NCBI GenBank assembly: GCA_917880885.1 | Contig: OU862931.1 | Coordinates: 13,031,337 to 13,095,336 of the forward strand | Source of the DNA: Limnephilus marmoratus | Taxonomy: Eukaryota; Arthropoda; Insecta; Trichoptera; Limnephilidae | DNA length: 64,000 bases | Reading direction: 5' to 3' | In this document: in pieces, positions 40,849-52,343 of the stretch | Numbering within the stretch: position 1 is the first letter of the stretch | How the letters are laid out: each line of letters begins with the position of its first letter | Notes under the pieces: model-generated | The model's input: the letters and a program-made list of their open reading frames with translations, nothing else | Told to the model about the DNA's origin: nothing | Database searches by the model: none | Made by a program: the position numbers and the translations under genes

Positions 40849-41657
40849 GCTTCTCTGTATGAGGGAAGCGTTGCATGTGTTAGGGTGAACGGCGATTTTA
40901 CGGGGTGGTTTGTCATCACAAAAGGTGTTAAACAAGGCTGCGTAATGTCGCCGTGGTTATTCAATCTATATATGGATAATTGTATGCAAGAATTGAAAGA
41001 GAAATTGAGTAATCTGGAAGTATGTTGCCCGTTGTATGCTGATGATGCGGTGCTGATATCTAACAGTATGGAAGATCTACAATCTCTCGTGTCAAGAATG
41101 AACGAAGTATGTGTGAAGAATGAGTTAATGATGAATGTAAATAAGTCTAAAGTCATGGTGTTTGAAAGAGAGAGTACGAAAACAGTATGCAATATAGTTG
41201 TGAATGATGAATACTTGGAGCAGGTGGATGAGTTTGTTTATTTGGGAAGTATGTTTACGAGAGATGGGAAGGCTGATAGAGATATTGAAAGAAGGGTGAA
41301 TGCAGGTAACTCTATTAATGGAGGACTGAACGCCGTTGGCACCAACAAAAAACTGTCCAAAGACGCGAAACTAGCCGTCCATAATGGAGTACTGGTACCT
41401 ACCCTGATGTATGGCAGTGAGGCATGGAACTGGCAGAGGAAGGATGAAAGTAGACTGAACGCTGTAGAAATGAGATCCCTGAGGCGTATGTGTAGTAAAA
41501 CCATGTATGATCGTGTGAGAAATGTGGAAATCCGCAAAGAATGCAAGGCTGATGTAAGCGTGATGAGTAAGATCAAGAAAGGAACGCTCCGATAGTTTGG
41601 GCATGTAGAGCAAATGAACGAGGAAAGGAGTGTAAGGAGAATATATGACGCAAATGT
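40849..41657 (+). pseudogene. RTE LINE reverse transcriptase, palm to thumb
   Basis: 40849-41595 reads AIASLYEGSVACVRVNGDFT, GVKQGCVMSPWLFNLYMD, CCPLYADDAVLISNS (catalytic ADD), NKSKVMVFE, EFVYLGSMFTRDG, then the C-terminal block shared with copy 1. A TAG at 41593-41595 (Trp in copy 1: GTLRWFGHV) is the one stop seen here. Cut at 41657 by the Jockey-like LINE. Confidence 0.9.
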
Positions 41658-42303
41658 TTTGTTTTTTTTTGTTTTTGAATTTTTTATTTAGATGTATGTA
41701 AATATTTTCATACATCTAGTAGGAAAATATAAAAAATACAATTTACGAAGTAGGTACAGGAATATTCACAACTACATTTAAAAAAAGAATACTAAATAAA
41801 AAAGATAACTATACAAAAATACATTATAAAAGAACAAGACCTGAGAATAACATTGGTGAGTAATCAAAAAATATTTTTTACATATAATGCACACATCCTA
41901 CGAAAATTGCTGAGACTTGAGGCTTCCTTTACTGCATTTGGCAGACTGTTAATAGAGTTTTTGCCCTTTATAAAATGCGCTATTTTGTGTGCACGAAAGT
42001 TTAGTTTTGGGAAGCCTAAAGTCTCCGCGTCTTCTCGTAGGATAATTGTGAACATTTTCTTGAAACATAATAGTACTCTTCAGATAATTTGGGAGCATAT
42101 TATTTTTAAGTTTATAAATCATTGTTAATGTATTATATATTATATGTTGTTTGATTGTCATCATATTTAAATTTTGTAACATAATTTTAACTCTTGTAAA
42201 AATGTTGCATTTTAAAATCATCCTCATCCCCCTATTTTGTATAACCTGTAGTTTATTATTTTGGGCTTCGTTACATAGGAATAATACACTAGAACAATAA
42301 TTT
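41658..42303 (-). pseudogene. Jockey-like LINE 3' end, minus strand
   Basis: Poly-T near 41657-41670 on plus is the poly-A tail. Minus-strand frames contain NYCSSVLFLCNEAQNNKLQV, IQNRGMRMILKC, MTIKQHIIYNTLTMIYK, HNYPTRRRGDFRLP, FYKGQKLYNSLPNAVK (frame break near 41960). This is the C-terminus typical of Jockey-clade ORF2. 5'-truncated; inserted into the RTE LINE between AAATG and AATGG. Confidence 0.82.
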
Positions 42304-42541
42304 AAATATGAATGGTAGAAGAAGTCGAGGACGCCCAAGAAAGACATGGCACGACCAAGTGAATCAGATAATTGAGTCGGGCCATGTCAAGAGTCAGAAT
42401 AATAGAAGAGAATGTATGAGACGTTGTATGAAGGTAAACGAGGCAAGGAATGTGTGCCAAGACCGGGATGTTTGGCGGTCCGTCCTCTCTGCCTACCCCT
42501 GCGGGGAAACGGCGTGATGGTTAGTTAGTTAGTTAGTTAGT
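42304..42541 (+). pseudogene. RTE LINE C-terminal end, copy 2
   Basis: NGRRSRGRPRKTWHDQVNQI, then CMRRCMKVNEARNVCQDR and SVLSAYPCGETA, stop, then a TTAG tail (42520-42541). It matches copy 1 at 35370-35597. Confidence 0.88.
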
Positions 42542-42830
42542 AAAATATTAATGGAACGTCGATTATTAGGCAGGGAATAGTTTGTTTTTATTATTATTTT
42601 ACATCAAAATTAAATAAATATCGTCTGCCAAGCGTGCGGGTCACGTAACCATATTGGTGCACTTTACAAATGCATAGATGCATTTAACATAATCTTCGAG
42701 GTACTTATTTAAATCTCTTATTTATAAAGTAACCATAACAAAAATCACTTATATATTACGATGCTTTACCAACAATGTAGGAGATGATATGAGATCAACA
42801 AAAAATACGTAAAAAAATAGGTCCCAATAG

Positions 42831-42970
42831 TCGAGTGGATTGAGGCTTTGTCTCGGTAAGACAGGTTCGATTTTCTGTATCTTAGTTCAGAAGCATTATA
42901 TCCTTCTTAAATGTTCAGAAGTTTTTTATAATACTATACCCAAATGGATTAGAAAATAATATTTTTATCC
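42831..42970 (+). mobile_element. tRNA-like SINE fragment (third type)
   Basis: TAGTCGAGTGGATTGAGGC resembles an A box, followed by GGTTCGATTTT, a near B box. The 3' body is undefined and only one copy was seen. Weak. Confidence 0.35.
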
Positions 42971-43904
42971 AGATTTCACTTCCGTCTGGAGTAGAAAATT
43001 TTCTTCGTAGCGCTATGGTAAGACAGGAACTATTATTCAGAATTATTACGTAAATTGTTAGGAATTTCACTATAGGTATTTAGTGACTGTATCAGAAAAA
43101 TTAAATATCCGGATTTTGTCTTTGTAACCTCTTCTGCATATCTCTTCTCTTTCCGCTGCTTGAGGGAAAGGCTCAAAAACTTAAATCGATAATTTTAAGC
43201 CTTTTGATTTTATAATTTAAAATTTTAGATATAGCTGATTGACTGCTTTATATCGTTGAGAAACGCTACGACTCAAAAGCTCTGTTATCGACATCCAAAC
43301 ATCGCTTTTCGCAGGCCTGCCAGAGTAGCCTCGCAAATTACAAGAGCAAACAAAATCGTAAAAAATAAACATGCGGTCTCAATGTTATCAAAACAGTATC
43401 GGTTATTTTTTACGGCGTGAACTCGTTTGTTGGGTTGTTGTTTGTTTGGATTCTGAAACTGACACGTGATAGCACAACGAACATGGAAACAAATTGCTCT
43501 TGTGAGCGTTTTACAAACAGCTACTCAAGGGAGACATTAGATATTTACATCTGAAAAATATCGCAAGATATGAGTTTCACTTTTCACCAATGATGGAAAA
43601 ATTCTCGGCGGTGTCAAATAAAAAAATATAAAAATGAATTGTTAAAATTATTTTATTTTTAAGCCTTTCACAGTCTTTTCAGGAGTTTTAAGTCTCACCT
43701 ATATTTTAATTTATTTATGAACACTCGTTTTAGTTTATTATTGTGTGACACATTTATGCACAAAATTTTAAATAATAACATTGACTGTACCGAACTTCTT
43801 TCCCTAGTTAATTTTAACATATACCACTAAGGCGTACACGCCATACAAAACTATTCCATACGATTAATTACAAGACAAATGCAGCAAATAATTCGTCAAT
43901 CAAT
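42971..43904. other. Non-coding interval
   Basis: No open frame or known repeat is supported. A weak inverted pair near 43340-43500 (CAAATTACAAGAGCAA with TTGCTCTTGTGAGCG) is visible. Confidence 0.4.
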
Positions 43905-44083
43905 CGTGCTCTTCGGCTTGTTCCCACCAGAGCGTCGCGTGTTCGATTCTTCAGCCGGCTAAGTCCTCCATCACAACACAAGCAACATTTTCGGCTTTCT
44001 GTGGTGGTAGTAGGAGATTTTCAAACATTGTTGGGTTATTCGTAACCCGGGAATGTTTGTCTTTCTTTTATAAAAAAAAAAAA
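43905..44083 (+). mobile_element. tRNA-derived SINE (family B), copy 2
   Basis: Matches 33108-33276 from the CCCACC.GAGC.TCGCGTGTT head region through TTTTCGGCTTTCTGTGGTGG to the A-rich tail (44072-44083). The A box is lost at the 5' side. B box: TGTTCGATTCT. Confidence 0.7.
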
Positions 44084-44204
44084 TATATATGTTCAATAAT
44101 ATTGGTCTAAATTCTAACATCGATTTTTTCTCCGATTCACTGCCTAAATTTAAAAAGAGCATCATGTCAATAATATAAATTGTTCAATGCGCATACATAC
44201 ATAA

Positions 44205-44230
44205 ACACACACTCCCACACACACACACCT
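44205..44230. repeat. (CA)n microsatellite, imperfect
   Basis: An ACACACAC run interrupted by CTCCC. Confidence 0.7.
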
Positions 44231-45043
44231 TCCCACTACACATATCACCTGGTAATTACTTAATGAACATACCATAAACAAGACACTACAATGAAACACA
44301 TAGTAGGTACCCACCACGGACATATGAATATATCTGGACCTGCCCTAAGTGATAAAAACGTGTTATTTCCCCCTCCACATGGCGCCGGCTGTAGCTCCTC
44401 CTTGGAACCGGCTCGCTCCATGGGGAGGGGATATAGCCTCGCTTGAATCTAAAATGTGTGACGTCATCATTCTTGCCGTGAACAGCGAGAAGCTGACATC
44501 CATACATTTAACGAAATAACGGCAGCTTGTGCTATACAATATATCTACGTATCAATATGCACATAGCGAAAGTGGGCGGTACTCCAATGTGCTCGTCGCT
44601 GGTTACAGGGGTAAGTAAATTATGAAACATTTGTAAAAGTGTTTTAACTAAACACGGCAAGAAAATATTGATATGTGTATTGGCGCGAGTCTTTTTGGAG
44701 CGAGCATTTGGCCTTAGCAAATAAGTTTTGAACGTGGCAAGCAATTCGCGCTCCCATGTAAAAAGGTCTATTCATTCAAAGCAGATTTTGCTTTTAAGAA
44801 CTAAATGGTGATATTGTAATGCGAGATGCCTATATACTGTCAGATTGATTGTTCAACGAATGACAGTCATCTTTCCCCCCTTTGCTCTCCATAGTTTGGT
44901 TTTACCCCTCATCTGTAACTGCTTGTCTATCCATTTGGATGTCTATGGTACCCACCATGAAATATACTTCGATTTTTAAATTGTTTTCACGAATGTACTG
45001 TTTGTTTCTGTTTATAAATAAATAAATGAATAAATAATGTCAC
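44231..45043. other. Non-coding interval
   Basis: A stretch of moderate GC without recognisable genes. The short minus frames (for example 44286-44507) look random. Confidence 0.4.
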
Positions 45044-45745
45044 ACTAAAAGTACCTTCTATAAAAATGTGAATTAACGCTGTTCATGCACGGTTACGGTC
45101 CCGTGTCGGCAAAAAAGGCAATAAACATACGTTTCTTATCGCTATAATGCTGCAGCTCTTTCAAAAGATGAGATGCGTAATGTTCGTAGGTATGTTTCCT
45201 CCAAAGGAAAAAAAGTTATCATTTTCTTGCATCTCTCTCACACACCGCTCCATGGCGTCTCCGTAGACTACTATAATACTACTAGCCGTGACGATAATTT
45301 TGAAAAAATGTAATGTAGTTACGAGGATAATATTGAAGTGTGAGTGAATCCTAAAAATTAAAAAACCTCAAGTGTCAATGCGCTGATGGTTTTGCTTTTG
45401 TTCTTAAACATATAATGCTGCAATTCTTTCTTACACACTAAATAACAACAGTCGAAAATGAGATAAATGATGAAGGGATGTCTACGTCCCTCCAAGGAAA
45501 AAATACGATTACTTTCATACATTTCCCTCACACGTATAAAAAAAATGAAACACAAGGAAAAAGAAGTACTTTGGAGGAAACTGTCACACGTATTTTGTGA
45601 ATCTCATCTTTTGTTTTACCATTATTCAATGTGTAAAAAAGAGCTGCAGCATTATAGCGACAAGGAACTGCATGCTCATTGCCTTTTTTGCTGTCACGGT
45701 ACTATAACCGTGAATTATCATGGTACTTATAAAAGCGCTCATGGA
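45044..45745. repeat. Inverted repeat with extra internal copy
   Basis: The left arm (45075-45240: CGTGTCGGCAAAAAAGGCAA, TATAATGCTGCAGCTCTTTC, AAGATGAGATG, CCTCCAAAGGAAAAAA) is inverted at 45560-45735. A partial third copy (about 45410-45540: ATAATGCTGCAATTCTTTCT, CCTCCAAGGAAAAAA) lies between, in direct orientation to the left arm. Unclassified foldback element. Confidence 0.65.
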
Positions 45746-45880
45746 AACAAATCTTCCGTCTCACTTACACTCGCCTCCCATCCCATTTCAATATCGAAAA
45801 AACAGTTTTGTACGGGAATATAGGCCCAAATTGAGCAAATTATTGGATCACGGAATACCTACAAAAGGCACTTCTAGTAA

Positions 45881-46365
45881 TCTAATATATAAAATTCTCG
45901 TGTCACGGTGTTTGTTACCATACTCCTCCGAAACGGCTGGACCAATTTTGATGAAATTTTGTGTGCTTATCTGGTAGGTCTGAGAATCGACCAACATCTA
46001 TTTTTCATACCCCTAAAAGTAAAGGGTCTCCTATTTTGAAAGAACTGCAGCAATATTGTAAGGGGTATAATATTGAACTGTGAACCGGGGGAGGGGTGAG
46101 GGGGAGGGGGGGGGAGGAGGGGGGGGGGGGGAGGGAGGGGGGAGGGGGGAAAGAAACTCAGGAAGGGGGGTTAGCGGGACGGGGGAAGGGGAGAAGTGGA
46201 GTGGGGAGAGGGAGAAGGAACGCGAGAGGGGAAAGGATACGCAGGGAGAAACAATTTAGATCAAGGTATGGTATACGCAGGGAGAAACAATTTAGATCAA
46301 TTCAGCTAATAAGTTGACAACAGTTTTTGATTCTGAGGCGGTACGAAGTTCGCCGGATCAGCTAG
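45881..46365 (+). mobile_element. Helitron (non-autonomous), complete by its ends
   Basis: 5' end TCTAATATATAAAATTCTCG after host A (45880). 3' end GGCG-GTACGAAGTT-CGCC hairpin, GGATCAG, CTAG (46362-46365), then host T. The body has the insect Helitron phrase ACTCCTCCGAAACGGCTGG. A G-rich tract of about 150 bp (46087-46240) carries runs of up to 14 G with strong quadruplex potential. No Rep/helicase is present. Confidence 0.85.
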
Positions 46366-46795
46366 TATTCATATATAAATGTAGGTACTTGTATACAGAA
46401 GATGTCCAAGTACAATTTTCATTAAACGAGTGAGCCGTCCAAATAAGTTGTCAGAACGAAAATACAAACAATAAATTTAATATCTGCATTTTAAAGAATA
46501 GGTCGATGTATCAAGTTCATTCGTTGGTCATTCAAAGTTGACCTTTCCAGACATGCATTTACTTACAGCTACGTACCATTTCCGAATTTCTATTATTGCT
46601 TTATGTGACCCTAAGGAAATTAAAACCACCCAAATGAAAATCTCGCAAACGAGATATGCTTGTTGACTGAATTTCATAAAGGTGGTGGAGCTATGACATT
46701 TCATGAAGCTAAATAGAGTGGGGGAGGAAAGGAGATAGGTGGAGGAACAATAAAACATCTGGAACAATAACACACAGGAACAACACAGGAATAAC

Positions 46796-46925
46796 AACAC
46801 ATCTGCCCTGATGATGGACACTGTAACGATGTTTGAAACTTTGGCTAAAGGAGGAGGTAGCGCAACACGGCATAACACCCCAAAAATAAACAACAAAAAT
46901 ACTTTTGGCCGTGAAAATCTAAAAT
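46796..46925 (+). mobile_element. Penelope-like terminal repeat, single copy
   Basis: CCCTGATGATGGACACTGTA ... GAAACTTTGGCTAAAGGAGG, then AGGTAGCGCAACACGGCATA and ACTTTTGGCCGTGAAAAT. It matches the arms at 12560-12790. The hammerhead-like core is damaged in helix II (GTTT in place of GTCC). Confidence 0.55.
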
Positions 46926-47059
46926 CATGTCAGGTGGAGTAAGGTTTATAAACACCTGGTTATTCAGATCTGGTTCCCAAAAATTCTAGCATCTTTTCGA
47001 TTCTGAATGCTTTCATGCATTATTTGCTTGACTTATAATATTTTTTTAGTAGTACCGGG

Positions 47060-48000
47060 CATTTCAATAAAAAGAGGGATTTTTCAAGGAGACATTGATT
47101 CCTCTTTGGTTTTGCTTAGCATTGAATCTCCTATCTAAAATGTTTATTAAAAGCAAGTTTGGAATAAAAATTAAGGGTAATACAAGAGAGAAGTATAGTT
47201 TCAAATCTATTATATACATGGATGATATAAAATTATTTTCAAATTCTGAATCAAATTTAGAGAAAATGATTAAGGTAGTTAAAAATTTTTCAGATGATAT
47301 TTAAATGACTTTTGGTTTAGATTTGGTTTAGTAAAACGATTCATATAGAGAAAGGCAAAATTGTAGATAGAGACGCGGGTATATTAAGAAATTTCAAAAT
47401 TAAATGTATCAAAGGGGATGAGGTTTATAAATAAATATTTAGGATACCCGCAATCGAATAGATTAGATAACACTAGTATTAAAATGATATTTGGATTAAA
47501 TTTCAAACTAGGATCAGAAATTTTTTAAAATGCAATCTATCTGCTAAAAATTAAGTAAAAGCAATAAATACTTGGGCAATACCTCTACTAACGTACTCAT
47601 TTAGCATAATTAAATGGTCCAATACAGATTTAGATAGTTTGTAACGATTAATTAGAACTACGTTAACAAAGTTTAATTGCCATCATCCAAATTCAGCTAT
47701 AGAACGAATTAATTTACCCAGAAATTTAGGAGGTAGGGGTGTAGTCAAAATAACATCTTTGAAACATAATCAGGTAGAAATGCTTAGAATTTTTTTCCAC
47801 AGAAAAGCTAATAGATCAAATAATGCAAGGCAGATAGAAACATTACACCTTTAAATTTATATCACGAGAATGCCAACATTCTTATAAATTACTAACCAGG
47901 AATTATTAGATTCCAGGTCAAATAAAATTATAAATATTATTAACTGGCCTGTTTTCATTGCGATTTGGCAAAAACAAAACATCATAAAGAAATTTTAAAA
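47060..48000 (+). pseudogene. R4-type LINE reverse transcriptase, degraded
   Basis: Frames in order: GISIKRGIFQGD, a shift, IPLWFCLALNLLSKMFIKS, FKSIIYMDDIKLFSNSESN (catalytic YMDD), a stop, MTFGL, then IHIEKGKIVDRDAGILRNFK, and after further breaks INTWAIPLLTYSFSIIKWS, TLTKFNCHHPNSAIERINLP, RNLGGRGVVKITSLKHNQVE. This order matches the RT palm through thumb of R4/Dong-type LINEs, the family whose endonuclease end is at 27880-28400. At least four disruptions. Confidence 0.78.
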
Positions 48001-48369
48001 TAGAAAAAAATCGAAACAATGAAACGAAACGAAAAAATGTATAGGTATAAATTTTTTTTAAATAATTATTCATCGAAAGTATTATCAAACGAAGAACATG
48101 TCCTGTGTGAGGATATAATAATGCGGGGTTAAAAAGGTTCAACTATTATTTTCTTGTGGCATTGCACAACAAATACGGCAATTTTGGCCGATTGTTCTGC
48201 CAAAGCATCACAATTTTTATGCAATTATGGTGAAGACTAGCTTAGACTCTATTGAAACTTGTCGCTAATTTCATAATGTCAGTTTCGTTTCACCAAACTA
48301 GAAAAAAATAGAAAAATTTTTCAAGAATGAAAACCGGCGGTAAAGTATTTACCTTTCTATAAATATTAC

Positions 48370-48480
48370 CTTTTCATAGAACCCAGAACTTCTCTCCTTT
48401 TCTTAAGATGACGTAGGCCCTGAGGGAATTTTGTTTTCCTCAGAGCCTTCTGCGTGGAACTAATGTAAAAAAAGATCATA
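48370..48480 (+). mobile_element. LINE-tailed element 3' fragment, plus
   Basis: The last 100 bp or so of the family at 1-190, with the stem-loop at 48416-48447 and a short A tail. It faces the minus copy at 48535 tail to tail. Confidence 0.65.
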
Positions 48481-48534
48481 ACAACATAACGTGTGACAAT
48501 GGACTAGGTCCAGACGTCCAGATAGGTTTCATAC

Positions 48535-48960
48535 AAGAGGCCCTGAGGAAAACAAAATTCCCTCAGGGCCTACGTCATCTTAGGGGATACTATATGGAGG
48601 GTCTTTTTATTAAAAGGAAGGAGAGAAGTTCTGGGAAGGTATAAGGTTTGAGTAGTGAGTATGAATTTGACGTTCAACATGTCCAGGAATGACGGATGAA
48701 TCCACCCCACTACAGTGCAAGGCAATGGGTCGAGAAAGTCCCACTGGAGACGTCAAAATGTCTACCGATTCGTCCCAAAATGGGCAAACACATCCGTCGC
48801 CAAAACCTAGACAAGTTTCACCCCATAAACTCGGGCACCCCTGCTAAGTCACCAAATTAGCAAACCACTTAGGCTGACCTACGCCAGAGGTGTTGGTTAT
48901 CCAATAAACGGTACCCATACCCGCTTCCTAAATTAAAACTTTTCAAGTTCTACAATAAAT
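48535..48960 (-). mobile_element. LINE-tailed non-coding element, second full-length-like copy
   Basis: Matches 710-1145 from start (GGTATGGGTAC..TTATTGGATAACCAACA) to tail. The stem-loop at 48539-48570 is perfect (GGCCCTGAGG/CCTCAGGGCC). Non-coding. Confidence 0.72.
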
Positions 48961-50775
48961 TTTTCACTGGAATAATAATATGAAAATAGTTATGAAATAT
49001 AATAACATCAACATTGTAGTGATATGTAATTTTGTCTACGAAAAACAGAATTTTCTCTTTGGCTTTTGTGTCCATGTAGCCAGCAAATGAAGGGAAAGAA
49101 AATCCTCTGGGAGTCCCCTAATCATAGAACATTCGGAGTGCCTCCGAGAATAACTTATTAATTAATGTATTCGGGTCCGCGCCGAGGAGCCGATTTGTCC
49201 TCCTAATTTCACAAATAAATCTAATAAGCAGACTGGCAATTTGTCACTTAACAAATGTACATACATTATGCAAATTAATGATTCTGTTCGCAAGTACTTT
49301 GGAATTTCGTTGCTTTGTAGGGATGCAAAATCTAAGCATCGGAGTGTAATCGAACTTTATCGATTTGGCCTGCATTGATTTCATCGAAAAAAAAATTATG
49401 CTGTTTTTTTTTATTTAGTTAATAATAATGTTTTTATCTTATCTTTACATAGTATAAAGCAAAGTCGCTCCCGCTGTCTGTATGCTTAGATCTTTTAAAC
49501 TATGCAAAGGATTTTTAGCGCACGTCAAACAATTACTTAGCAACGCTTCGCTTTTCGTCTGGACAATAAATGTATAATAAATAATTTCATAACGCCAGAG
49601 CTTACCAATATATACAGCCTATAGTACTCGCAAATAATGTAGCTTTCAATTAGTGAATGATTTTTTTTTTAAATCCATTCAGTAGATTTTGCGTGAAAGA
49701 GTAAGAAACATACATATATCCATACATCCAAACAAACTTCGCCTTTATAATATTATAATAGGATATAATCTGGCAACATTTTATTTTTTAACTTATAAAT
49801 AAATACTAGGGTATTGTAGACTAATCGTTGCCACGCACTTAAGATATTGAGTTGGCGTTGCATAGTTTTTATCCTAGTTTATCTACTACAGCACAATATT
49901 GACCTCATGACTTTGTTCTGAATTATTTCCATTCTTTTAATTGTGTTTTATTGCTCAAAAAGATTTCACTTGTGCGGTAATTCAGGTGGGATGCTAGAAT
50001 GGTGTTGTAGACCAATTTCCTAAATTTAATCGTGACAATTGTTCATTAGCATGGTTAGTTTAGTTGAAATTGGGATAATCGTTTTCTTAAGATAAACATT
50101 CAAGTTTTATTAATAACGGGATAATGTTCGAAAAACTCCTACTAATGCACGACGCTTAGGTGGGGACCCGACGCCTACAAACTTCAGTGTAATATCGGAA
50201 AACATCGATTATTAAAACAGCCATCACAACGAAATAGATACTTCGATTAAGCCATCACTAAAATTTGATAAACGGGTAAGTATCTAATGCCCATTAGTTT
50301 CAATCGATTAAGTATGTATGTAGTTGGTTTCAAAGGAATATATATAATTATCCAAATTTGTAGGTAGCAATTAATTGTCACCTTCAAATTCTTTGACCTA
50401 CGACGTTGAACAGTTCACGACCTTGTCTCCTAAATTCTCCGCTCTAATCGCTGATCCCCATTAAGTATTTATTTCATAATTTCGTTGTACATATCTCCTT
50501 GATCCTCGTAAAGTCATTGAAAGGAGACGAGACAGTTATTTTATTAAACATTTATTACGTAAACTAATAAACACTGTGAGTTTTAATAGTGAGTTCAACG
50601 ATTCGAACCACGACTTATCTGAGGTGTTTAGAATCAAATCTCTACTTTTACAAAAGTGGATTAATAATGCAACATTGGTAATGCTTCACTCTTTTCCTAG
50701 AAAAGCAGTTATTTGGCATTAAAACCAGTTGTTTATGCTTTTATCACATTGTGAATATACATAATTATTAACTTA
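48961..50775. other. Non-coding, with Helitron-like relics at 49440-49765
   Basis: 49450-49545 (AGTATAAAGCAAAGTCGCTC, TGTCTGTATGCTTAGATC) and 49550-49765 (CATAACGCCAGAGCTTACCA) resemble pieces of Helitrons in opposite orientations. The rest holds nothing recognisable. Confidence 0.4.
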
Positions 50776-51267
50776 CTAGCTGGTACCCGGCATGCGTTGC
50801 CATGCCATTTATTAAAAATTGTTTCTCCCCTTCCTCTCCCGCGTCCCCTTCCCCTGTCGCGTTCCCACTCCGCCTCCTCCACCTTCCCTCTCCCCAATCT
50901 ACTACCTCTTCCCCCGTCCGGCGGACCCCCCTCCCCCCTCCCAAGTTCCCCTCCCCCTCCCGGGTTCCCTCCCCCCCTCCGCGAACCCCCTAACCGAGTT
51001 CCCCTTCCCCCTCCCGCATTCCATAAATTCATTCCCGGTACATTCAGTTTTCAAACAGCTCGCGTGCCACCTATTGCAATTTTTTTATACAAATTTCATA
51101 ACGCCAGAGCTCACCAGTAGTTTTATACATACTTTGTTCTGACAATAACGAACACAACAAAAAAAGGATTATCCAATTTGGTGAAGTCGTTCGGAAGTTA
51201 TGCGCGTTCGTACTTTTCGGCGAGTCATTTTTATTTACATAATATATATTCTAGTAGATAGATAGAT
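50776..51267 (-). mobile_element. Helitron (non-autonomous)
   Basis: The 3' end on minus is GGCATGGCAACGCATGCC hairpin, then GGGTACCAGCTAG ending at 50776. The 5' end is near 51267 (TCTATCTATCTACTAG). It contains a 200-bp pyrimidine-rich (plus) tract at 50825-51025 with repeats CCCTCCC.GGTTCCCT. Same family as 36646-37051. Long open frames inside this tract are composition artefacts. Confidence 0.78.
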
Positions 51268-52029
51268 AAATACGCGAGAATTACTGAAATGAAACCTTCT
51301 TTAGTTTTCTCAAAATAACGCATCATGTAAGTTGCTGCATTTGATTCTACACGCCTCATCTGAACTACAAAAACATTTTTAAAAAGCATTGTGAAAACAC
51401 GGTTTTAAATCTTTTCCCATATTACCAGTTTTATAATGTTGTGGTTATCAAACGAACTATAGATACTACTCTGATTTAAAATACGACAAACACAAGACTA
51501 AACAACTGAAAATCTAAATGAATTAGAATGGAAAACGTAATAGAAAAAGGCGAACACCCCCATTACATAGAAAACTACGTCACTGGTAGTGGTGTCGTTA
51601 TTTGTAATTTAGGACAATCTGCACGCTCAACGTTGCCCTGAAGATAGCCAACCTACGACGGGAGGGGAACTAGCAAAACAACTATTATTACAGAAGGACT
51701 TCAGGAAGAACTCCAGGAAGAAAAACAATCACACATTCGTGGTGGCCATACTTTTTGTTCGCTTAAGGTTTTATTGTAATGAAATACGTACGAGTACTCA
51801 TGTTATTTCGTAAAAATATTATGTTTTTGTGGTTTGAACCATTACGAATGGTTATTTAAATCAACCAAATGAATGAAACGGGGATGACCCTTCTCCATAG
51901 GCTGTTTAAAACTTGTTTTTTTTTAGAGAAGTTTGAATGTATTGTAGACAAAATCGGTAAATACCTACATGTCAAATTAAAGTCACGAGGAATGTCATCA
52001 TCTATATCTTCCCTATCGCTACATATTGT
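51268..52029. other. Non-coding interval
   Basis: Nothing recognised. Confidence 0.4.
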
Positions 52030-52343
52030 TAATTAAAGTCCTCCGCCGTGTCTGTCTGTCTGTTAGCCATAAACACAAAAACTACTGAACGGATTTTCAT
52101 GCGGTTTTTACGAGTAGATAGAGTGATTCACGAGGAAGGTTTAAATATATAATTTGTCAATGGTTTTGTGTAAGTTGGTTGAAATATATAATATATTGGT
52201 TGAATGGAAATCGACGGTTTTATGCCGAGGTTGATGAAATTTTGCTCATGTGACCTACAAAACAAGAGGAAGGTCACTGTCTACATTTGATTTCTAAAAC
52301 TCTGTATAAAGCCCGGGCATAGCCGGAGACTTCATCTTGTAGT
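52030..52343 (+). mobile_element. Helitron-like relic
   Basis: AGTCCTCCGCCGTGTCTGTC, ACTACTGAACGGATTTTCAT, GAGTGATTCACGAGGAAGGT and GGGCATAGCCGGAGACTTC are phrases typical of insect Helitrons. The CTAG end is not intact. Confidence 0.4.

Larger units (their letters stand above)
37055..42541 (+). mobile_element. RTE-type LINE copy 2, split by two insertions
   Basis: The LINE pieces are 37055-37566 (end of endonuclease plus RT fingers), 40843-41657 (palm with LYADDAVLIS, thumb) and 42304-42541 (C-terminus, TTAG tail 42520-42541). Between them sit a 3.3-kb DNA transposon (37567-40839) and a Jockey-like LINE (41658-42303). Joining the pieces restores continuous homology, for example YLIQ|AIASLYEG across the first insertion. 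Confidence 0.9.

Noticed and set aside
50797..51142. Several overlapping proline- or glycine-rich open frames (also 36588-37046, 46096-46317, 62026-62283)
   Set aside because: All lie in the strand-biased G/C-run tract of the Helitrons; lack of stops follows from composition, and frames on both strands are equally open.
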